64,000 nucleotides of DNA from Pedobacter sp. KBW06 (GTDB lineage: Bacteria > Bacteroidota > Bacteroidia > Sphingobacteriales > Sphingobacteriaceae). The notes under the pieces were generated by a model. That model had not been told where the DNA came from and made no database searches. It saw only the letters and a program-made list of their open reading frames with translations. Positions 26,968 to 35,814 of this stretch are shown piece after piece (the stretch's first letter is position 1; each line of letters opens with the position of its first letter). The translations under genes and the position numbers were made by a program. The DNA lies in NCBI RefSeq assembly GCF_003852525.1, contig NZ_QAJL01000005.1:222853-286852 (forward strand), in the 5' to 3' direction.

Positions 26968-29133
26968 ATGCTTTCCACAAACACCATAAAAAAAACGTTT
27001 ACCCTACAGCAGGACCAAAGTGATTGTGGAGTTGCTTGTCTGCTCTCTGTAGTTAGGTATCACCAAGGTATAAATACCTTAGAAAAACTACGTGAGTTAA
27101 GCGGGACAAACATAACCGGTACTACTTTATTAGGTTTGTATCAATGTGCCAATAAAATTGGTTTTACTGCCGAAGCTTTTGAAGCTGATATATCTAACCT
27201 TAAAACATTAAATGAACCTAGTATTTTACATGTTGTGATAGGGGGCAACCTACAGCATTATATAATTTCTTACGGTTATGATGCTTATTCAGGGATATTT
27301 ATTATCGGTGATCCTGCCAAAGGTTTAATCGAACTAAATGAAACTGAACTTGAAAACATTTGGCAAAGCAAAGCCCTGCTACAGCTCAAACCCAATAACA
27401 GTTTCGTATTTAAAAATGAGCAACAAAATGCCAAATGGCTTTGGTTTAAACAATTAATCAAAGGTGACCTAAATATCTTAACAATAACTATGGTGTTAGG
27501 CGTGCTGGCTACAATTTTAAACTTAGCTACAGCTATATTTTCTCAGAAACTAATCGATAAAATATTGCCATCCGGAGATCAGCAAAAGTTAATAATCAGC
27601 TTAATTCTATTGTTTTTAGTCTTATTGATTAGAGCAGGCCTAAGTTTTATGCGTCAGCATTTTCTATTATTGCAAAGCAAAGATTTTAATAATAGGATAG
27701 TTGGCAGTTTCTTTAAAGCATTAGTTCATTTGCCCAAATCTTTCTTTGATAGCCGTAAAACAGGAGACATGATAACAAGGATGAACGATACTGCCCGTAT
27801 TCAGAAAAACATTGCCTATATTTCCGGCTCCGTATTTATTGATATCATTATCATATTAACCACTTCCTTTTTCCTGATCAACTATTCATTAACAATTGCG
27901 TTGGTTACATTTTCCTTTATACCAATTGTGGCATTAGTTATATTAAGTTATACCAAACCCATAAAAAAACATCAATCGGCTGTTATGGCAGCCAGTGCAT
28001 TAAACGAGAGCAACTACATAGATACCATTAATGGCATCATGGTAATTAAAGCGCATAGTCAAGAAAGCCTATTTACAAACAAAATAAATTCAGTTTATGG
28101 TAACTTACAAAATCAGTCTTTTTCATTGGGTAAATTGGGTAACCGTTTTGCCATAACCACAGATATAATCAGTGTCGTTTTAAGTACTGTGCTAATTACC
28201 ATAGCCTCGTTTATGGTGCTCAGCAAGCAACTAAAAGTAGGGGAAATGATGGCTATTATCTCTTTGGCCGGCACCTTGATTCCTGCCGTGGCCAGGCTTT
28301 CGCAAATTAATTTGCAATTGCAGGAAGCTAAGGTTGCCTTTGATAGAATGTACGATTTCACTTCGATTAAGCCTGAATTTGATAAGCAGGAGATTACTTT
28401 TATTGATTTTCAAAGATTAGACGTTAAAAATATTTCTTTCCGCTTTGCCGGCCGTAAAGCAATTTTAAACAACATTAGTTTTGAGATTAGCAAAGGTGAA
28501 ATGATTGCTATCCTGGGAGAAAGTGGCTGTGGTAAAAGCACAACAATAGCAATTTTGGAGAAATTTTATCAGGCAGAAAAGGGAGAAATATTGGTAAATA
28601 ATATACAGATCGAATGTATATATACCCCAACCTGGCGTAATATTGTAGCCACCGTACCACAAGAAATAAAGTTGTTTAATGGCACCCTAATAGAAAACAT
28701 CGCCATTGGAAATACCCAAGAAGAGGTCTTAGCAATTGTAAATTTTTGCAATGCAAAAGGTTTTGACAAATACTTTGAAACAATGCCCCAGGGCTATTTC
28801 ACTTTAGTTGGCGAAGAAGGTATCAATTTATCAGGTGGGCAAAAACAACTAGTGGCGTTGGCAAGAGCCCTATATCGCAAACCCCAGGTGTTATTGTTAG
28901 ATGAAGCTACTGCCGCAATGGACAGAAATACTGAAAAGTTTATTCTACAGCTGTTAAATCAATTAAAAAATGAAATGGCCATTGTTTTGATTACGCATAA
29001 AATGCAGACTGCTAAAATTGCTGATAGAATTTACGTAATCGAAAATGGTATAATTACAGCTAATGGTACGCCTTCAAAATTACTTGAAACTAATAATTTT
29101 TTTAGCCAGTTAGTCGCTGATGCGATGGTTTAA
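26968..29133 (+). CDS. Peptidase-containing ABC transporter (C39, double-glycine)
   Basis: 721 residues. The N-terminal C39 peptidase (1-140) has catalytic Cys20 in QSDCGVACL, His97 in GNLQHY and Asp115 in IGDPAKG. An ABC transporter membrane domain of six helices spans about 165-455. The ATPase has Walker A GESGCGKST (517-525), signature LSGGQKQ (about 622) and Walker B VLLLDEATA (about 642). It would cleave after GG and export the mature peptide. Related exporters in Gram-negative bacteria usually work with an HlyD-type periplasmic adaptor and an outer-membrane channel. Neither is in this cluster. Confidence 0.92.
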   Translation: MLSTNTIKKTFTLQQDQSDCGVACLLSVVRYHQGINTLEKLRELSGTNITGTTLLGLYQCANKIGFTAEAFEADISNLKTLNEPSILHVVIGGNLQHYIISYGYDAYSGIFIIGDPAKGLIELNETELENIWQSKALLQLKPNNSFVFKNEQQNAKWLWFKQLIKGDLNILTITMVLGVLATILNLATAIFSQKLIDKILPSGDQQKLIISLILLFLVLLIRAGLSFMRQHFLLLQSKDFNNRIVGSFFKALVHLPKSFFDSRKTGDMITRMNDTARIQKNIAYISGSVFIDIIIILTTSFFLINYSLTIALVTFSFIPIVALVILSYTKPIKKHQSAVMAASALNESNYIDTINGIMVIKAHSQESLFTNKINSVYGNLQNQSFSLGKLGNRFAITTDIISVVLSTVLITIASFMVLSKQLKVGEMMAIISLAGTLIPAVARLSQINLQLQEAKVAFDRMYDFTSIKPEFDKQEITFIDFQRLDVKNISFRFAGRKAILNNISFEISKGEMIAILGESGCGKSTTIAILEKFYQAEKGEILVNNIQIECIYTPTWRNIVATVPQEIKLFNGTLIENIAIGNTQEEVLAIVNFCNAKGFDKYFETMPQGYFTLVGEEGINLSGGQKQLVALARALYRKPQVLLLDEATAAMDRNTEKFILQLLNQLKNEMAIVLITHKMQTAKIADRIYVIENGIITANGTPSKLLETNNFFSQLVADAMV

Positions 29134-29170
29134 TCTTTGTTCTATTATAAAATATCTCATCATATCCAGC

Positions 29171-29302
29171 TTATTTTAGTTTGTCAAACTCTACCCATTC
29201 ATATTCTGGTGAGCTTTCCAGTAGTTGCCTGAGAATGGAACCATGTCCATTTCCAAATATGACCAAAATCCTATCTTTAGGACTTTCGGTTATTTCTTGG
29301 AG
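29171..29302 (-). pseudogene. 3' remnant of a DUF5694/TraB-like gene
   Basis: On the minus strand a frame reads ILVIFGNGHGSILRQLLESS then PEYEWVEFDKLK and stops at 29171-29173. This matches the conserved end of DUF5694-type proteins (I-G-x-G-H-x-x-x-L-R-Q followed by a short tail). Upstream the frame closes at once and no start exists, so only about 43 codons remain. It is a gene remnant next to the peptide cassette. Confidence 0.45.
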
Positions 29303-29359
29303 TTAACATCCACTGTAATTCACTTATCAATAAATAAATCTAAATCAAACTCAAAAAAA

Positions 29360-29986
29360 ATGGAAAATGAAGAAAAAGCGGATCTGCACACAGATCTGGG
29401 AGCCGCTCCGGTTGGAGGAACCATTCAGATTGGAACTGTTGTAGCCTATTTAGGCACGTCTGCACCACAGGATTGGTTGTTATGTAACGGCGCGGCAATA
29501 CCCGCGCAATACGGACAACTAAAAGCCTTGTTTGGGAGTAATACGCCGAATTTAGCCGGACGTACGTTAATAGGGACGGGAATCCCGTCTAATACAACGC
29601 AAAACGATGGTACGACGCCAAACTTCGACGCCGCAAATAATTGGCCCATGAACTATACCGGCGGTGAATATAACCAAACTCTTAACATCCAGCAAATTCC
29701 CTCACACCAGCACTTTGGCTGGGGCGAACATGGCGGGAACAACTGGGGTGTTTCCGGCTACTCAAGCGGTCAGGGCTATACAGGAAGTCATAATACTGAC
29801 AGCGACAATAGCCTCTTTGGATCAACCTTCGCAGGCGGCCAGTATGCAGAGGCAAATCCGGCGGTGCCAACAATTTCAGTAGACAATGGCTCCGTCGCCG
29901 GAACCGCACCGGGTACCACCGCATCCCACAACAACATGCAGCCCTATTATGCCGTAAATTATATTGTATATGCCGGTACTAATTAA
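29360..29986 (+). CDS. Phage tail-collar domain protein
   Basis: 208 residues from the ATG at 29360; a longer reading from 29225 starts inside the DUF5694 remnant. After a 25-residue polar start, GTVVAYLGTSAPQDWLLCNG (about 24-43) is the tail-collar (PF07484) motif. It is followed by LFGSNTPNLAGRTLIG and a Gly/Ser/Asn-rich region. Histidines in IPSHQHFGWGEHGG and ASHNNMQPYYAVNYIVYAGTN complete the collar fold. No other phage structural gene is near. Such isolated proteins occur in Bacteroidota as exported or extracellular fibre-like proteins. The role is unknown. Confidence 0.75.
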   Translation: MENEEKADLHTDLGAAPVGGTIQIGTVVAYLGTSAPQDWLLCNGAAIPAQYGQLKALFGSNTPNLAGRTLIGTGIPSNTTQNDGTTPNFDAANNWPMNYTGGEYNQTLNIQQIPSHQHFGWGEHGGNNWGVSGYSSGQGYTGSHNTDSDNSLFGSTFAGGQYAEANPAVPTISVDNGSVAGTAPGTTASHNNMQPYYAVNYIVYAGTN

Positions 29987-30043
29987 TTCTAACGAATTAT
30001 TTTTTTAGCCCATTACCCTTTATTAAATCAAGTTATCATGTAA

Positions 30044-30244
30044 AAAAACAGCCCTCAATACGTTCACCGGGCTTTGCAATTTATCAGACGGAACAGATAT
30101 AATCCCCACAGCCAGGTTTTACAGCCTACGATAGATTTGACCACTTATGACGATTACCCCGGAATGATAAAGACGTCAATATCGCTGGATCGGGCAGGGA
30201 TTCCGCTATCCGCGATTTATTGCATATTTTTATATATCCCGTAA
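30044..30244 (+). pseudogene. Start-less open stretch, possible transposase remnant
   Basis: 66 codons are open without an ATG. The part YDDYPGMIKTSISLDRAGIP then LSAI faintly resembles the K-x-S-L-L-x-D-x-x-G-I-P-L-S-L segment of IS5/IS4-type transposases. It is short and weak, so this is a tentative reading. It is followed at once by a terminator hairpin and a tRNA fragment. Confidence 0.2.
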
Positions 30245-30251
30245 AAGCAAA

Positions 30252-30290
30252 AAAACCTGCAAATCAAATGATTGCAGGTTTTTAATTTTC
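30252..30290. terminator. Intrinsic terminator beside the tRNA fragment
   Basis: AAAACCTGCAA (30252-30262) pairs perfectly with TTGCAGGTTTT (30272-30282) and is followed by T-rich sequence. T-rich sequence on the other strand (TTTTTTTGCTTTT) makes it bidirectional. Confidence 0.7.
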
Positions 30291-30307
30291 CTTTGTATTT
30301 TTTCTGG

Positions 30308-30329
30308 TGATCCCGCTGGGGTTCGAACC
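30308..30329 (-). repeat. Truncated tRNA 3' end
   Basis: TGATCCCGCTGGGGTTCGAACC matches the 3' end of tRNA-Lys (32344-32365) with one mismatch and in the same orientation, then diverges. The anticodon arm and 5' half are missing. It is a probable attachment-site remnant. Confidence 0.65.
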
Positions 30330-30841
30330 TAGTCAGAAAAATAGCGATTAGACAATATCTGGATAGGTTTTAAAATTCAACTCCCCGAATCACGCACCTT
30401 TTATTTAATACATTTAGCCGCAAATGCTATCTTCTAATATACCAATATGTATATTCATAAACAAACAAAATATATTAAAAAAAACTTTTCAGTTAACTAC
30501 TTTTTCGTGAAAATTTTTCAAAGCATCAGGGTGTAATTTAATAGCTATACAGTATCAATTGGATACCTCGAATGGCAGTGACATACCAATTTCGTCTACA
30601 AGACGATAGCTAAATCTTGGCTAGTATTCTTGCGAATAAACAATATAACATATTGATCGTCGGGCTTATTGTTGTTATTTCTCTTGCCGAATTGAAGATC
30701 AGAAATTGATCAATCGTTTGCGTTGAAATTACTAATGTTTGTTTTGTACCTTCATTTCATTATTTTAAATTAAGCGTTGTCTTGGCTTAACCTAGTTATT
30801 ATTGTCCGAAACAATTTGCAAACAAAACTATTAAATTAAAA
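30330..30841. other. Intergenic region, 512 bases, AT-rich, no gene seen
   Basis: There is no ORF of note on either strand. The sequence is AT-rich and lies between the tRNA fragment and the GNAT gene. The last about 100 bases presumably hold the GNAT promoter, but no clear -33/-7 pair was found. Confidence 0.4.
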
Positions 30842-31294
30842 ATGGATTTACAGATTAAAGTGATTACGAACTATAGTAATGAAATAAAAAATTCAGTTGA
30901 GCATTTACTGAAATTATTACAAGGTAGCGACAGCGGTATCTCCGATCACAAGTTGAGAGAAATAATAGCGTCTGAGAACAGTTATCTTTTTCTCGCTGCT
31001 AATGCCCAAGATGTATGTATGGGTATGTTGACGATAGGAATTTATCAGTCGCCAACTGGCAAGAAAGCTTGGATTGAAGATGTTGCCGTTGATGAATTTT
31101 TTAGAGGACAAAGTATAGGTGAGAATCTAATAACATTTGCTATCCAGTTCGCCAGGCGGCATAATGTGGATGTTTTAAACCTAACATCATCTCCTGCTAG
31201 AGTCGCAGCTAATAATTTATACAAAAAAGCCGGTTTCCAACCAAAGGAGACCAATGTTTACAGAATGGTTTTAAGTACCGATTCTTATGCTTAG
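30842..31294 (+). CDS. GNAT family N-acetyltransferase
   Basis: 150 residues, a single GNAT domain. The acetyl-CoA loop RGQSIGENLITFAIQFAR (about 87-104) follows KKAWIEDVAVDEFF. The closing motif is LTSSPARVAANNLYKKAGFQPKETNVYR (strand, then NLYKKAGF). It probably acetylates a small molecule or an amine. Its stop overlaps the start of the amidohydrolase gene by 8 bases, so the two are coupled. Confidence 0.88.
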   Translation: MDLQIKVITNYSNEIKNSVEHLLKLLQGSDSGISDHKLREIIASENSYLFLAANAQDVCMGMLTIGIYQSPTGKKAWIEDVAVDEFFRGQSIGENLITFAIQFARRHNVDVLNLTSSPARVAANNLYKKAGFQPKETNVYRMVLSTDSYA

Positions 31295-32279
31295 ACTTGA
31301 AACTTTCCCGAAAATAGATGCGCATTTTCACTCGACTTTTTATGATCCTTTGTATGAAAAAATAGCGAACGATTATCATGTAAAATACATCAATATCAAT
31401 ACAAATGCAGGTGTTTTCCCTAGTATGGAAATTCAGGAAAATGTGGCTTTTGCATATGTTAAAAGAGCTCCTGTGCACTTCGCCTATATTGCCAGTTTTG
31501 AAATGCAAGGTTGGGAGAACCCGAATTGGTATCGCGATGTATTCGAGCGCTTAAAAAAATCGATTGATCAAGGAGCAGTTGGTGTTAAAATCTGGAAAAA
31601 TATTGGAATGGAGATATTGAAACCTGATGATCAATCATATTTAATGATTGACGATCCATTTTTTGACCCGCTCTTCGTCTATTTAAGTAAAAATAAGATT
31701 CCTGTGCTCACACATTTGGGAGAACCGAAGAATTGCTGGTTACCTATTGAAGAAATGACCTCTGAGCGAAATAAGGCCTATTACATCAAAAATCCGGAAT
31801 TCCATGCATATTTACATCCTGAGATTCCCACATATAAACGTCAGATAGATGCAAGGGATTATTTAATTACTAAATATCCGGATCTGACATTGATTGGTGC
31901 TCATCTGGGAAGTTTAGAATGGAGTTATGAAGAGCTTGCCAAACGTTTTGATCAATATTCTAACTTTTACGTTGATTTATCTTCGCGTTTAGGACATTTG
32001 CAGATGCAGTCCGTTAACGATTATGAGGGAGTGCGTAATTTTTTTATTAAATATGCTGATCGCATTATGTATGGAACGGACGCCTATAACAATCCTGAGA
32101 AACTGACAAGCTCTCTAATTAATGACTGGAAGTATTTCACAACAAACAAACAATGTGAATCCATAGAGGTAAATGGTACATTTAAGGGGATTCATCTACC
32201 AGAGGAGGTGCTTTATCAGCTTTATTATATCAATGCGCAAAGCATATATCCTGGCCTTAACGTTGAAATCCATTCTTGA
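31287..32279 (+). CDS. Amidohydrolase (metal-dependent TIM barrel)
   Basis: 330 residues. It has the amidohydrolase_2 pattern: FPKIDAHFHS near the start (HxH metal ligands), LTHLGEPKN (about 146-154), LIGAHLGSLEW (about 200-210) and the late metal-binding MYGTDAYNNPEKL (about 260-272). It is cytoplasmic. The substrate could be a decarboxylation or hydrolysis target; not assignable. It is co-transcribed with the GNAT gene, so the two may modify one compound. It is followed 64 bases later by the end of tRNA-Lys on the other strand. Confidence 0.85.
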   Translation: MLRLETFPKIDAHFHSTFYDPLYEKIANDYHVKYININTNAGVFPSMEIQENVAFAYVKRAPVHFAYIASFEMQGWENPNWYRDVFERLKKSIDQGAVGVKIWKNIGMEILKPDDQSYLMIDDPFFDPLFVYLSKNKIPVLTHLGEPKNCWLPIEEMTSERNKAYYIKNPEFHAYLHPEIPTYKRQIDARDYLITKYPDLTLIGAHLGSLEWSYEELAKRFDQYSNFYVDLSSRLGHLQMQSVNDYEGVRNFFIKYADRIMYGTDAYNNPEKLTSSLINDWKYFTTNKQCESIEVNGTFKGIHLPEEVLYQLYYINAQSIYPGLNVEIHS

Positions 32280-32313
32280 ATAATCTGTTTAGCTATATAT
32301 AGCTTTTGATACA

Positions 32314-32341
32314 AAATGCCCCAATTTGCATTGAGGCATTT
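32314..32341 (-). terminator. Terminator of tRNA-Lys
   Basis: AAATGCC (32314-32320) pairs with GGCATTT (32335-32341), and further bases of the loop pair. On the minus strand the hairpin follows the tRNA 3' end by two bases and is followed by T-rich sequence. Confidence 0.6.
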
Positions 32342-32343
32342 CG

Positions 32344-32416
32344 TGATCCCGCTGGGATTCGAACCCAGGACCACTACATTAAAAGTGTAATGCTCTACCA
32401 GCTGAGCTACGGAATC
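32344..32416 (-). tRNA. tRNA-Lys (anticodon TTT)
   Basis: On the minus strand a complete cloverleaf of 73 bases can be drawn. The acceptor GATTCCG pairs with CGGGATC (one G-T pair), discriminator A. The D-arm is GCTC AGCTGGTA GAGC, the anticodon stem TTACA/TGTAG with loop CTTTTAA (anticodon TTT), and the T-arm CTGGG TTCGAAT CCCAG. CCA is not encoded. Confidence 0.95.
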
Positions 32417-32723
32417 ATTTATTCCCCTTGTTTGGGGTTGCAAAAGTATAATTTTTTCTCAAATATTGTGCTTTCAGATTACTAAATAATGAAACCGGAA
32501 TTAATTTCCTTTCTAATCTCTTGATATATAGGGAGAAAAATTTTGTCTTTTTTACTAAAAACATCCGCCAGACACTACTTGAATGCTGTTTTTTCAACGC
32601 AATGACTCAAAAAGATAACCCTGCTGACACTTTTCAAATCGAATTGATACCGCGCGTATTCGCATGGGACGAAAAAAAGCTCCTAAATACCAGGAGCTTT
32701 TAGTGCTTAGTTTAAAAAGTTCC
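32417..32723. other. Intergenic region with a terminator at 32675-32702
   Basis: No gene is supported. The hairpin AAAAGCTCC (32675-32683) with GGAGCTTTT (32693-32701) lies just after the stop of the minus-strand DUF697-like gene and serves as its terminator. The part 32417-32540 upstream of the tRNA should hold its promoter. Confidence 0.5.
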
Positions 32724-33221
32724 TTAGCAAAGCAGATGATCATGAGACGTCTTAATTCCATAATCTGCGCCAAGTAACGCAATCAGCATTTTAACTACAA
32801 TCTCAGTGCTGCTGATGGGTTCTTTGGCAAGGAAAAACCGGGCGACAGCCCTGCCATACGAACGGGTAAAAGCTACATTTAGCGCAGCATTAGCTGCTGC
32901 ACTCGCTGCCAGTGACAAACCTCCGGTGAATACAGCGGCAATCCAGCCAAGACCTGCTGACGCGATTTTAGCACCTGCAATGAAGCTTCCTGCGCCGGTA
33001 AATACTGCAATCGCTATTTTTTGAAGCGCCTGTTCCGACAGATCTGAACCAGCCTTGTTGGCTAAAGAAATGGTCATTCCGACCCATACAGGACCAATGA
33101 TGCCCAAATCAGTCCCCGCGCCGATCATGCCGGAAAATGCTCCGACGCCACCAAGCGAAGCCGCACAACCATTGATGACCGTGGTCATCTCATTTGGAAT
33201 TTCTACGATGAACTTTGACAT
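32724..33221 (-). CDS. Gly/Ala-rich membrane protein, DUF697-like
   Basis: 165 residues. Three hydrophobic, Gly- and Ala-rich segments (about 15-50, 70-95, 98-120) alternate with short polar parts. The segment QKIAIAVFTGAGSFIAGAKI followed by GGLSLAASAAANAALNVAF and RSYGRAVARFF resembles the DUF697/YcjF type. The N-terminus is soluble and there is no signal peptide. It stands alone on the minus strand, divergent from the MFS operon, and its promoter shares 33222-33561. Function unknown. Confidence 0.5.
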   Translation of the reverse strand: MSKFIVEIPNEMTTVINGCAASLGGVGAFSGMIGAGTDLGIIGPVWVGMTISLANKAGSDLSEQALQKIAIAVFTGAGSFIAGAKIASAGLGWIAAVFTGGLSLAASAAANAALNVAFTRSYGRAVARFFLAKEPISSTEIVVKMLIALLGADYGIKTSHDHLLC

Positions 33222-33561
33222 AGATTTTTAGTTTAGTAGGTGTGAATTTATTACTTGCAAAGGTGCAGGCTGTTTAATTTTCCCGAATTTCCCCTTCGAA
33301 GCACACTAGTCGATAGTGCTCATTATCAGTAGTATTACCTTAGTGTGATTCGATTTTGTTTTTAACAAAGAATATTTATATTAGTCAAAAAAACGTTTAT
33401 GAACTCAGCGCTCTCATCACTCTCAGTAAGTCTTTTATGTAATTTTTATTCAGCACAGTGTGCTGGAATTTGTTGTTGATCAACACATGATTTAGGGTAT
33501 CGTTTTCAAGGGAAAATAAGGGAAATTTTTTTTATCACTTATTTTCCGCAAAAACAAAATC
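33222..33561. promoter_or_regulatory. Divergent control region with three palindromes
   Basis: This 340-base gap precedes the MFS operon. It holds an imperfect inverted repeat AGCACACTA...TAGTGCT (33300-33320), a perfect CAGCACAGTGTGCTG (33451-33465) and a perfect 12-bp palindrome TGTTGATCAACA (33474-33485). The first two share AGCAC/GTGCT half-sites. They are candidate operators for a dimeric regulator. No ORF is present. Confidence 0.4.
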
Positions 33562-34806
33562 ATGAAAAAATTAAGCAACAATTTTCCAGTGTTTCTCTTG
33601 CTGGTCACCTCGCTGGGCTATTTTGTCGATGCCTTCGATCTGGTCGTGTTTAGCGCGGTTCGAAACACCAGTGTAGTGGCCTTGAAATTGGCAGAAACCC
33701 CTGCAGAAATTAAGAATGTAGGCCTTAGCCTTGAAAACTGGCAAGCCTTAGGCTTGCTGATTGGAGGTGTCTTTTGGGGAGTTTTTGGGGATCGTCTGGG
33801 CCGGTTAAAAGTACTTTTTGGTTCCATCGCTGTTTACTCCGCCGCAAATCTGTTAAACGGCCTGCTGACTCCCGGAGCTCATACCTTGACTTTCTACTCC
33901 ATGTTGAGATTTTTTAGTGGATTAGGCCTCGCAGGGGAACTTGGCGCAGCAATAACATTGGTATCTGAGGCGATGAAAGCAGAAAAACGTGGGCTGGGGA
34001 CTATGATCATCGCAGGTTTTGGACTGTTGGGTTGTGCACTCGCTGCTTTCTTAAGCGCCTACACTGAAATATCATGGCAAACTTTGTTCATCGCTGGCGG
34101 AATCTCAGGCTTTGTACTCTTGCTTTTGCGCATCCGCGTAATCGAATCAGACCTGTATTTGAACCAACCGGAAACAAATGTAGCAAGAGGGGAGTTCCTC
34201 TCACTGTTTACCAATTCCGGGCGTTTTAAGAAGTTTATAAGATGTATCGGCTTGGGTTTACCTGTTTATTTTGTTGTGGGGCTTCCCATAAAATTTGCTA
34301 CCAATTTCGGGGCAGCTTTCAACATATCAGGGACCTCTGTTCCCATAGCGATCATGATGTGCTATTTGTTTCTGGCATTGGGCGACTTCGTCTGCAATTA
34401 CTTAAGCCAGATAATGAAAAGCAGAAAAAAACCATTCTATATTTTCAATGCACTGAACCTGTTTGCGGTACTGCTTTTTGTGTATTATCCACCTCAGAAT
34501 GCATGGCAATACCATTATATCTACTGTCCGATACTCGGTTTTAGTGTAGGTTACTGGGCACTGACTGTGACCATCGCAGCTGAATCTTTTGGTACTAATC
34601 TTCGCGCTACGGTCACCACTTCGGTGCCGAATTTTATCCGTTCTGCATTTATCCCTATTGCCCTTTGCTTTACATTTTTTGAGAGCAGGCTGGGGACAGT
34701 CCATTCAGCAATGACAGTTGGATTGGTTTGCACTTCTTTATCCATACTATCTGCCTTTTTAATGAAAGAAACATTCGGCGTAAACCTTAATTACCAGGAG
34801 AAATAA
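33562..34806 (+). CDS. MFS transporter
   Basis: 414 residues with twelve predicted helices. The MFS loop motif appears as GVFGDRLGRLKVLFG (about 74-88), and helix 4 has MLRFFSGLGLAGELGAAITL, as in the metabolite:H+ symporter and sugar-porter families. The start helix has DAFDLVVFS, common in aromatic-acid or organic-acid symporters. It is the first gene of an operon whose next gene starts 2 bases after its stop. It may import the signal or substrate, or export a product made by the neighbouring genes. Confidence 0.88.
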   Translation: MKKLSNNFPVFLLLVTSLGYFVDAFDLVVFSAVRNTSVVALKLAETPAEIKNVGLSLENWQALGLLIGGVFWGVFGDRLGRLKVLFGSIAVYSAANLLNGLLTPGAHTLTFYSMLRFFSGLGLAGELGAAITLVSEAMKAEKRGLGTMIIAGFGLLGCALAAFLSAYTEISWQTLFIAGGISGFVLLLLRIRVIESDLYLNQPETNVARGEFLSLFTNSGRFKKFIRCIGLGLPVYFVVGLPIKFATNFGAAFNISGTSVPIAIMMCYLFLALGDFVCNYLSQIMKSRKKPFYIFNALNLFAVLLFVYYPPQNAWQYHYIYCPILGFSVGYWALTVTIAAESFGTNLRATVTTSVPNFIRSAFIPIALCFTFFESRLGTVHSAMTVGLVCTSLSILSAFLMKETFGVNLNYQEK

Positions 34807-34808
34807 CC

Positions 34809-35813
34809 ATGGAAAACGGATTCAAACTTACAAGAACACCCAACTGCTTCGGTTATCCGCGATTCAGTCCTTTAACAGTATTTACTCCAGGTAAAGAGAC
34901 GCTCAGAAAGAAAATCCGGGAAGATGCTGTAAAATATCTTTTCGCAGATAAATATCAGATGTTTGACGAGATTGCCCGGGTTGCTATAAATGAATTGAGC
35001 AATACCACTGGCAGGAGCATCTTTGATGTCGAACTGGCAGTTGAACACCAGATCCATTACAGTCAGAATCATAATGGCTTCATCCAAAACAGGCTTCGTG
35101 AAAGATGCTTTCGCATCAAGGACCAGTTGATGGCAGGAATCAAAGATTTAGGTCTCCATTTTAGTCCTGGCGACAAATTAATCGACGTCGGCGCTGGTTC
35201 CGGAGTGGTTGCTCAAATGCTCAAAGATGAACTGGAACTGCAATATGCTTTTTTAACCGATGTGGTTGATTACCGCTATCCCGACGTCAGACATACAAGA
35301 GGTATGGATTTCAGGCTTTTCAAACCGCCCTTCGAAAAAATTGATTGTGATGAATTGTACCAGATAGGTATCATCACCAATACCTTACACCATTGTGATG
35401 AGCCCCTGAAAGTGTTTTCGACACTTGCAGACCGTTTGGCGCCCGGTGCGGTTTTAATGGTAGTAGAGTCATGCGTTGGAGTTAGTGTTGCTGAAGTGAG
35501 AAATCACCTGCAGTCTATGGTGATCCCATACCAAACCTTATTCGACCAGCAAGGCAATATACAGGATGACCAACTGGAATACTTTGCGATGAATGACGAT
35601 GACAAAATGCTGTATGGCATTTTCTTCGACTGGCTCTATAACCGCATTTTTTTAAATGAAAACATCAATGTTCCCTACAATTTTGGGACACCATCAGACT
35701 GGAACATGCATTTTGAAAAGAATGGCTTTCATGTATTACAAACCTATCTGATGGGATTTGATCAGCCTGCAGCAATTGAGTTTCATACCCTTCACATTAT
35801 CAAAAAAAAGTAA
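34809..35813 (+). CDS. SAM-dependent methyltransferase, class I
   Basis: 334 residues. The SAM-binding motif I DVGAGSG (126-132) is followed by acidic residues at the end of strand 2 and by IITNTLHHCDEP (about 186-197) and APGAVLMVVES (motif III-like). The N-terminal about 115 residues are a helical cap. It belongs with the small-molecule or lipid O/C-methyltransferases rather than DNA enzymes. The gene starts 2 bases after the MFS stop and is followed 1 base later by the kinase-like gene, so the operon is very tight. Confidence 0.8.
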   Translation: MENGFKLTRTPNCFGYPRFSPLTVFTPGKETLRKKIREDAVKYLFADKYQMFDEIARVAINELSNTTGRSIFDVELAVEHQIHYSQNHNGFIQNRLRERCFRIKDQLMAGIKDLGLHFSPGDKLIDVGAGSGVVAQMLKDELELQYAFLTDVVDYRYPDVRHTRGMDFRLFKPPFEKIDCDELYQIGIITNTLHHCDEPLKVFSTLADRLAPGAVLMVVESCVGVSVAEVRNHLQSMVIPYQTLFDQQGNIQDDQLEYFAMNDDDKMLYGIFFDWLYNRIFLNENINVPYNFGTPSDWNMHFEKNGFHVLQTYLMGFDQPAAIEFHTLHIIKKK

Positions 35814-35814
35814 T

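Noticed and set aside
29225..29359. N-terminal extension of the tail-collar gene
   Set aside because: These bases carry the DUF5694-like remnant on the other strand; the collar protein starts naturally at 29360.
30308..30380. Second tRNA gene
   Set aside because: Only the T-arm and acceptor strand are present; the sequence then diverges and no anticodon arm can be drawn.
32225..32443. 72-codon ORF on the minus strand
   Set aside because: It runs through the tRNA-Lys gene (the SVAQLVEH and GSNPSG words are typical tRNA translations).
35758..35814. N-terminal extension of the kinase-like gene
   Set aside because: It overlaps the methyltransferase end; the ATG at 35815 directly follows that stop.
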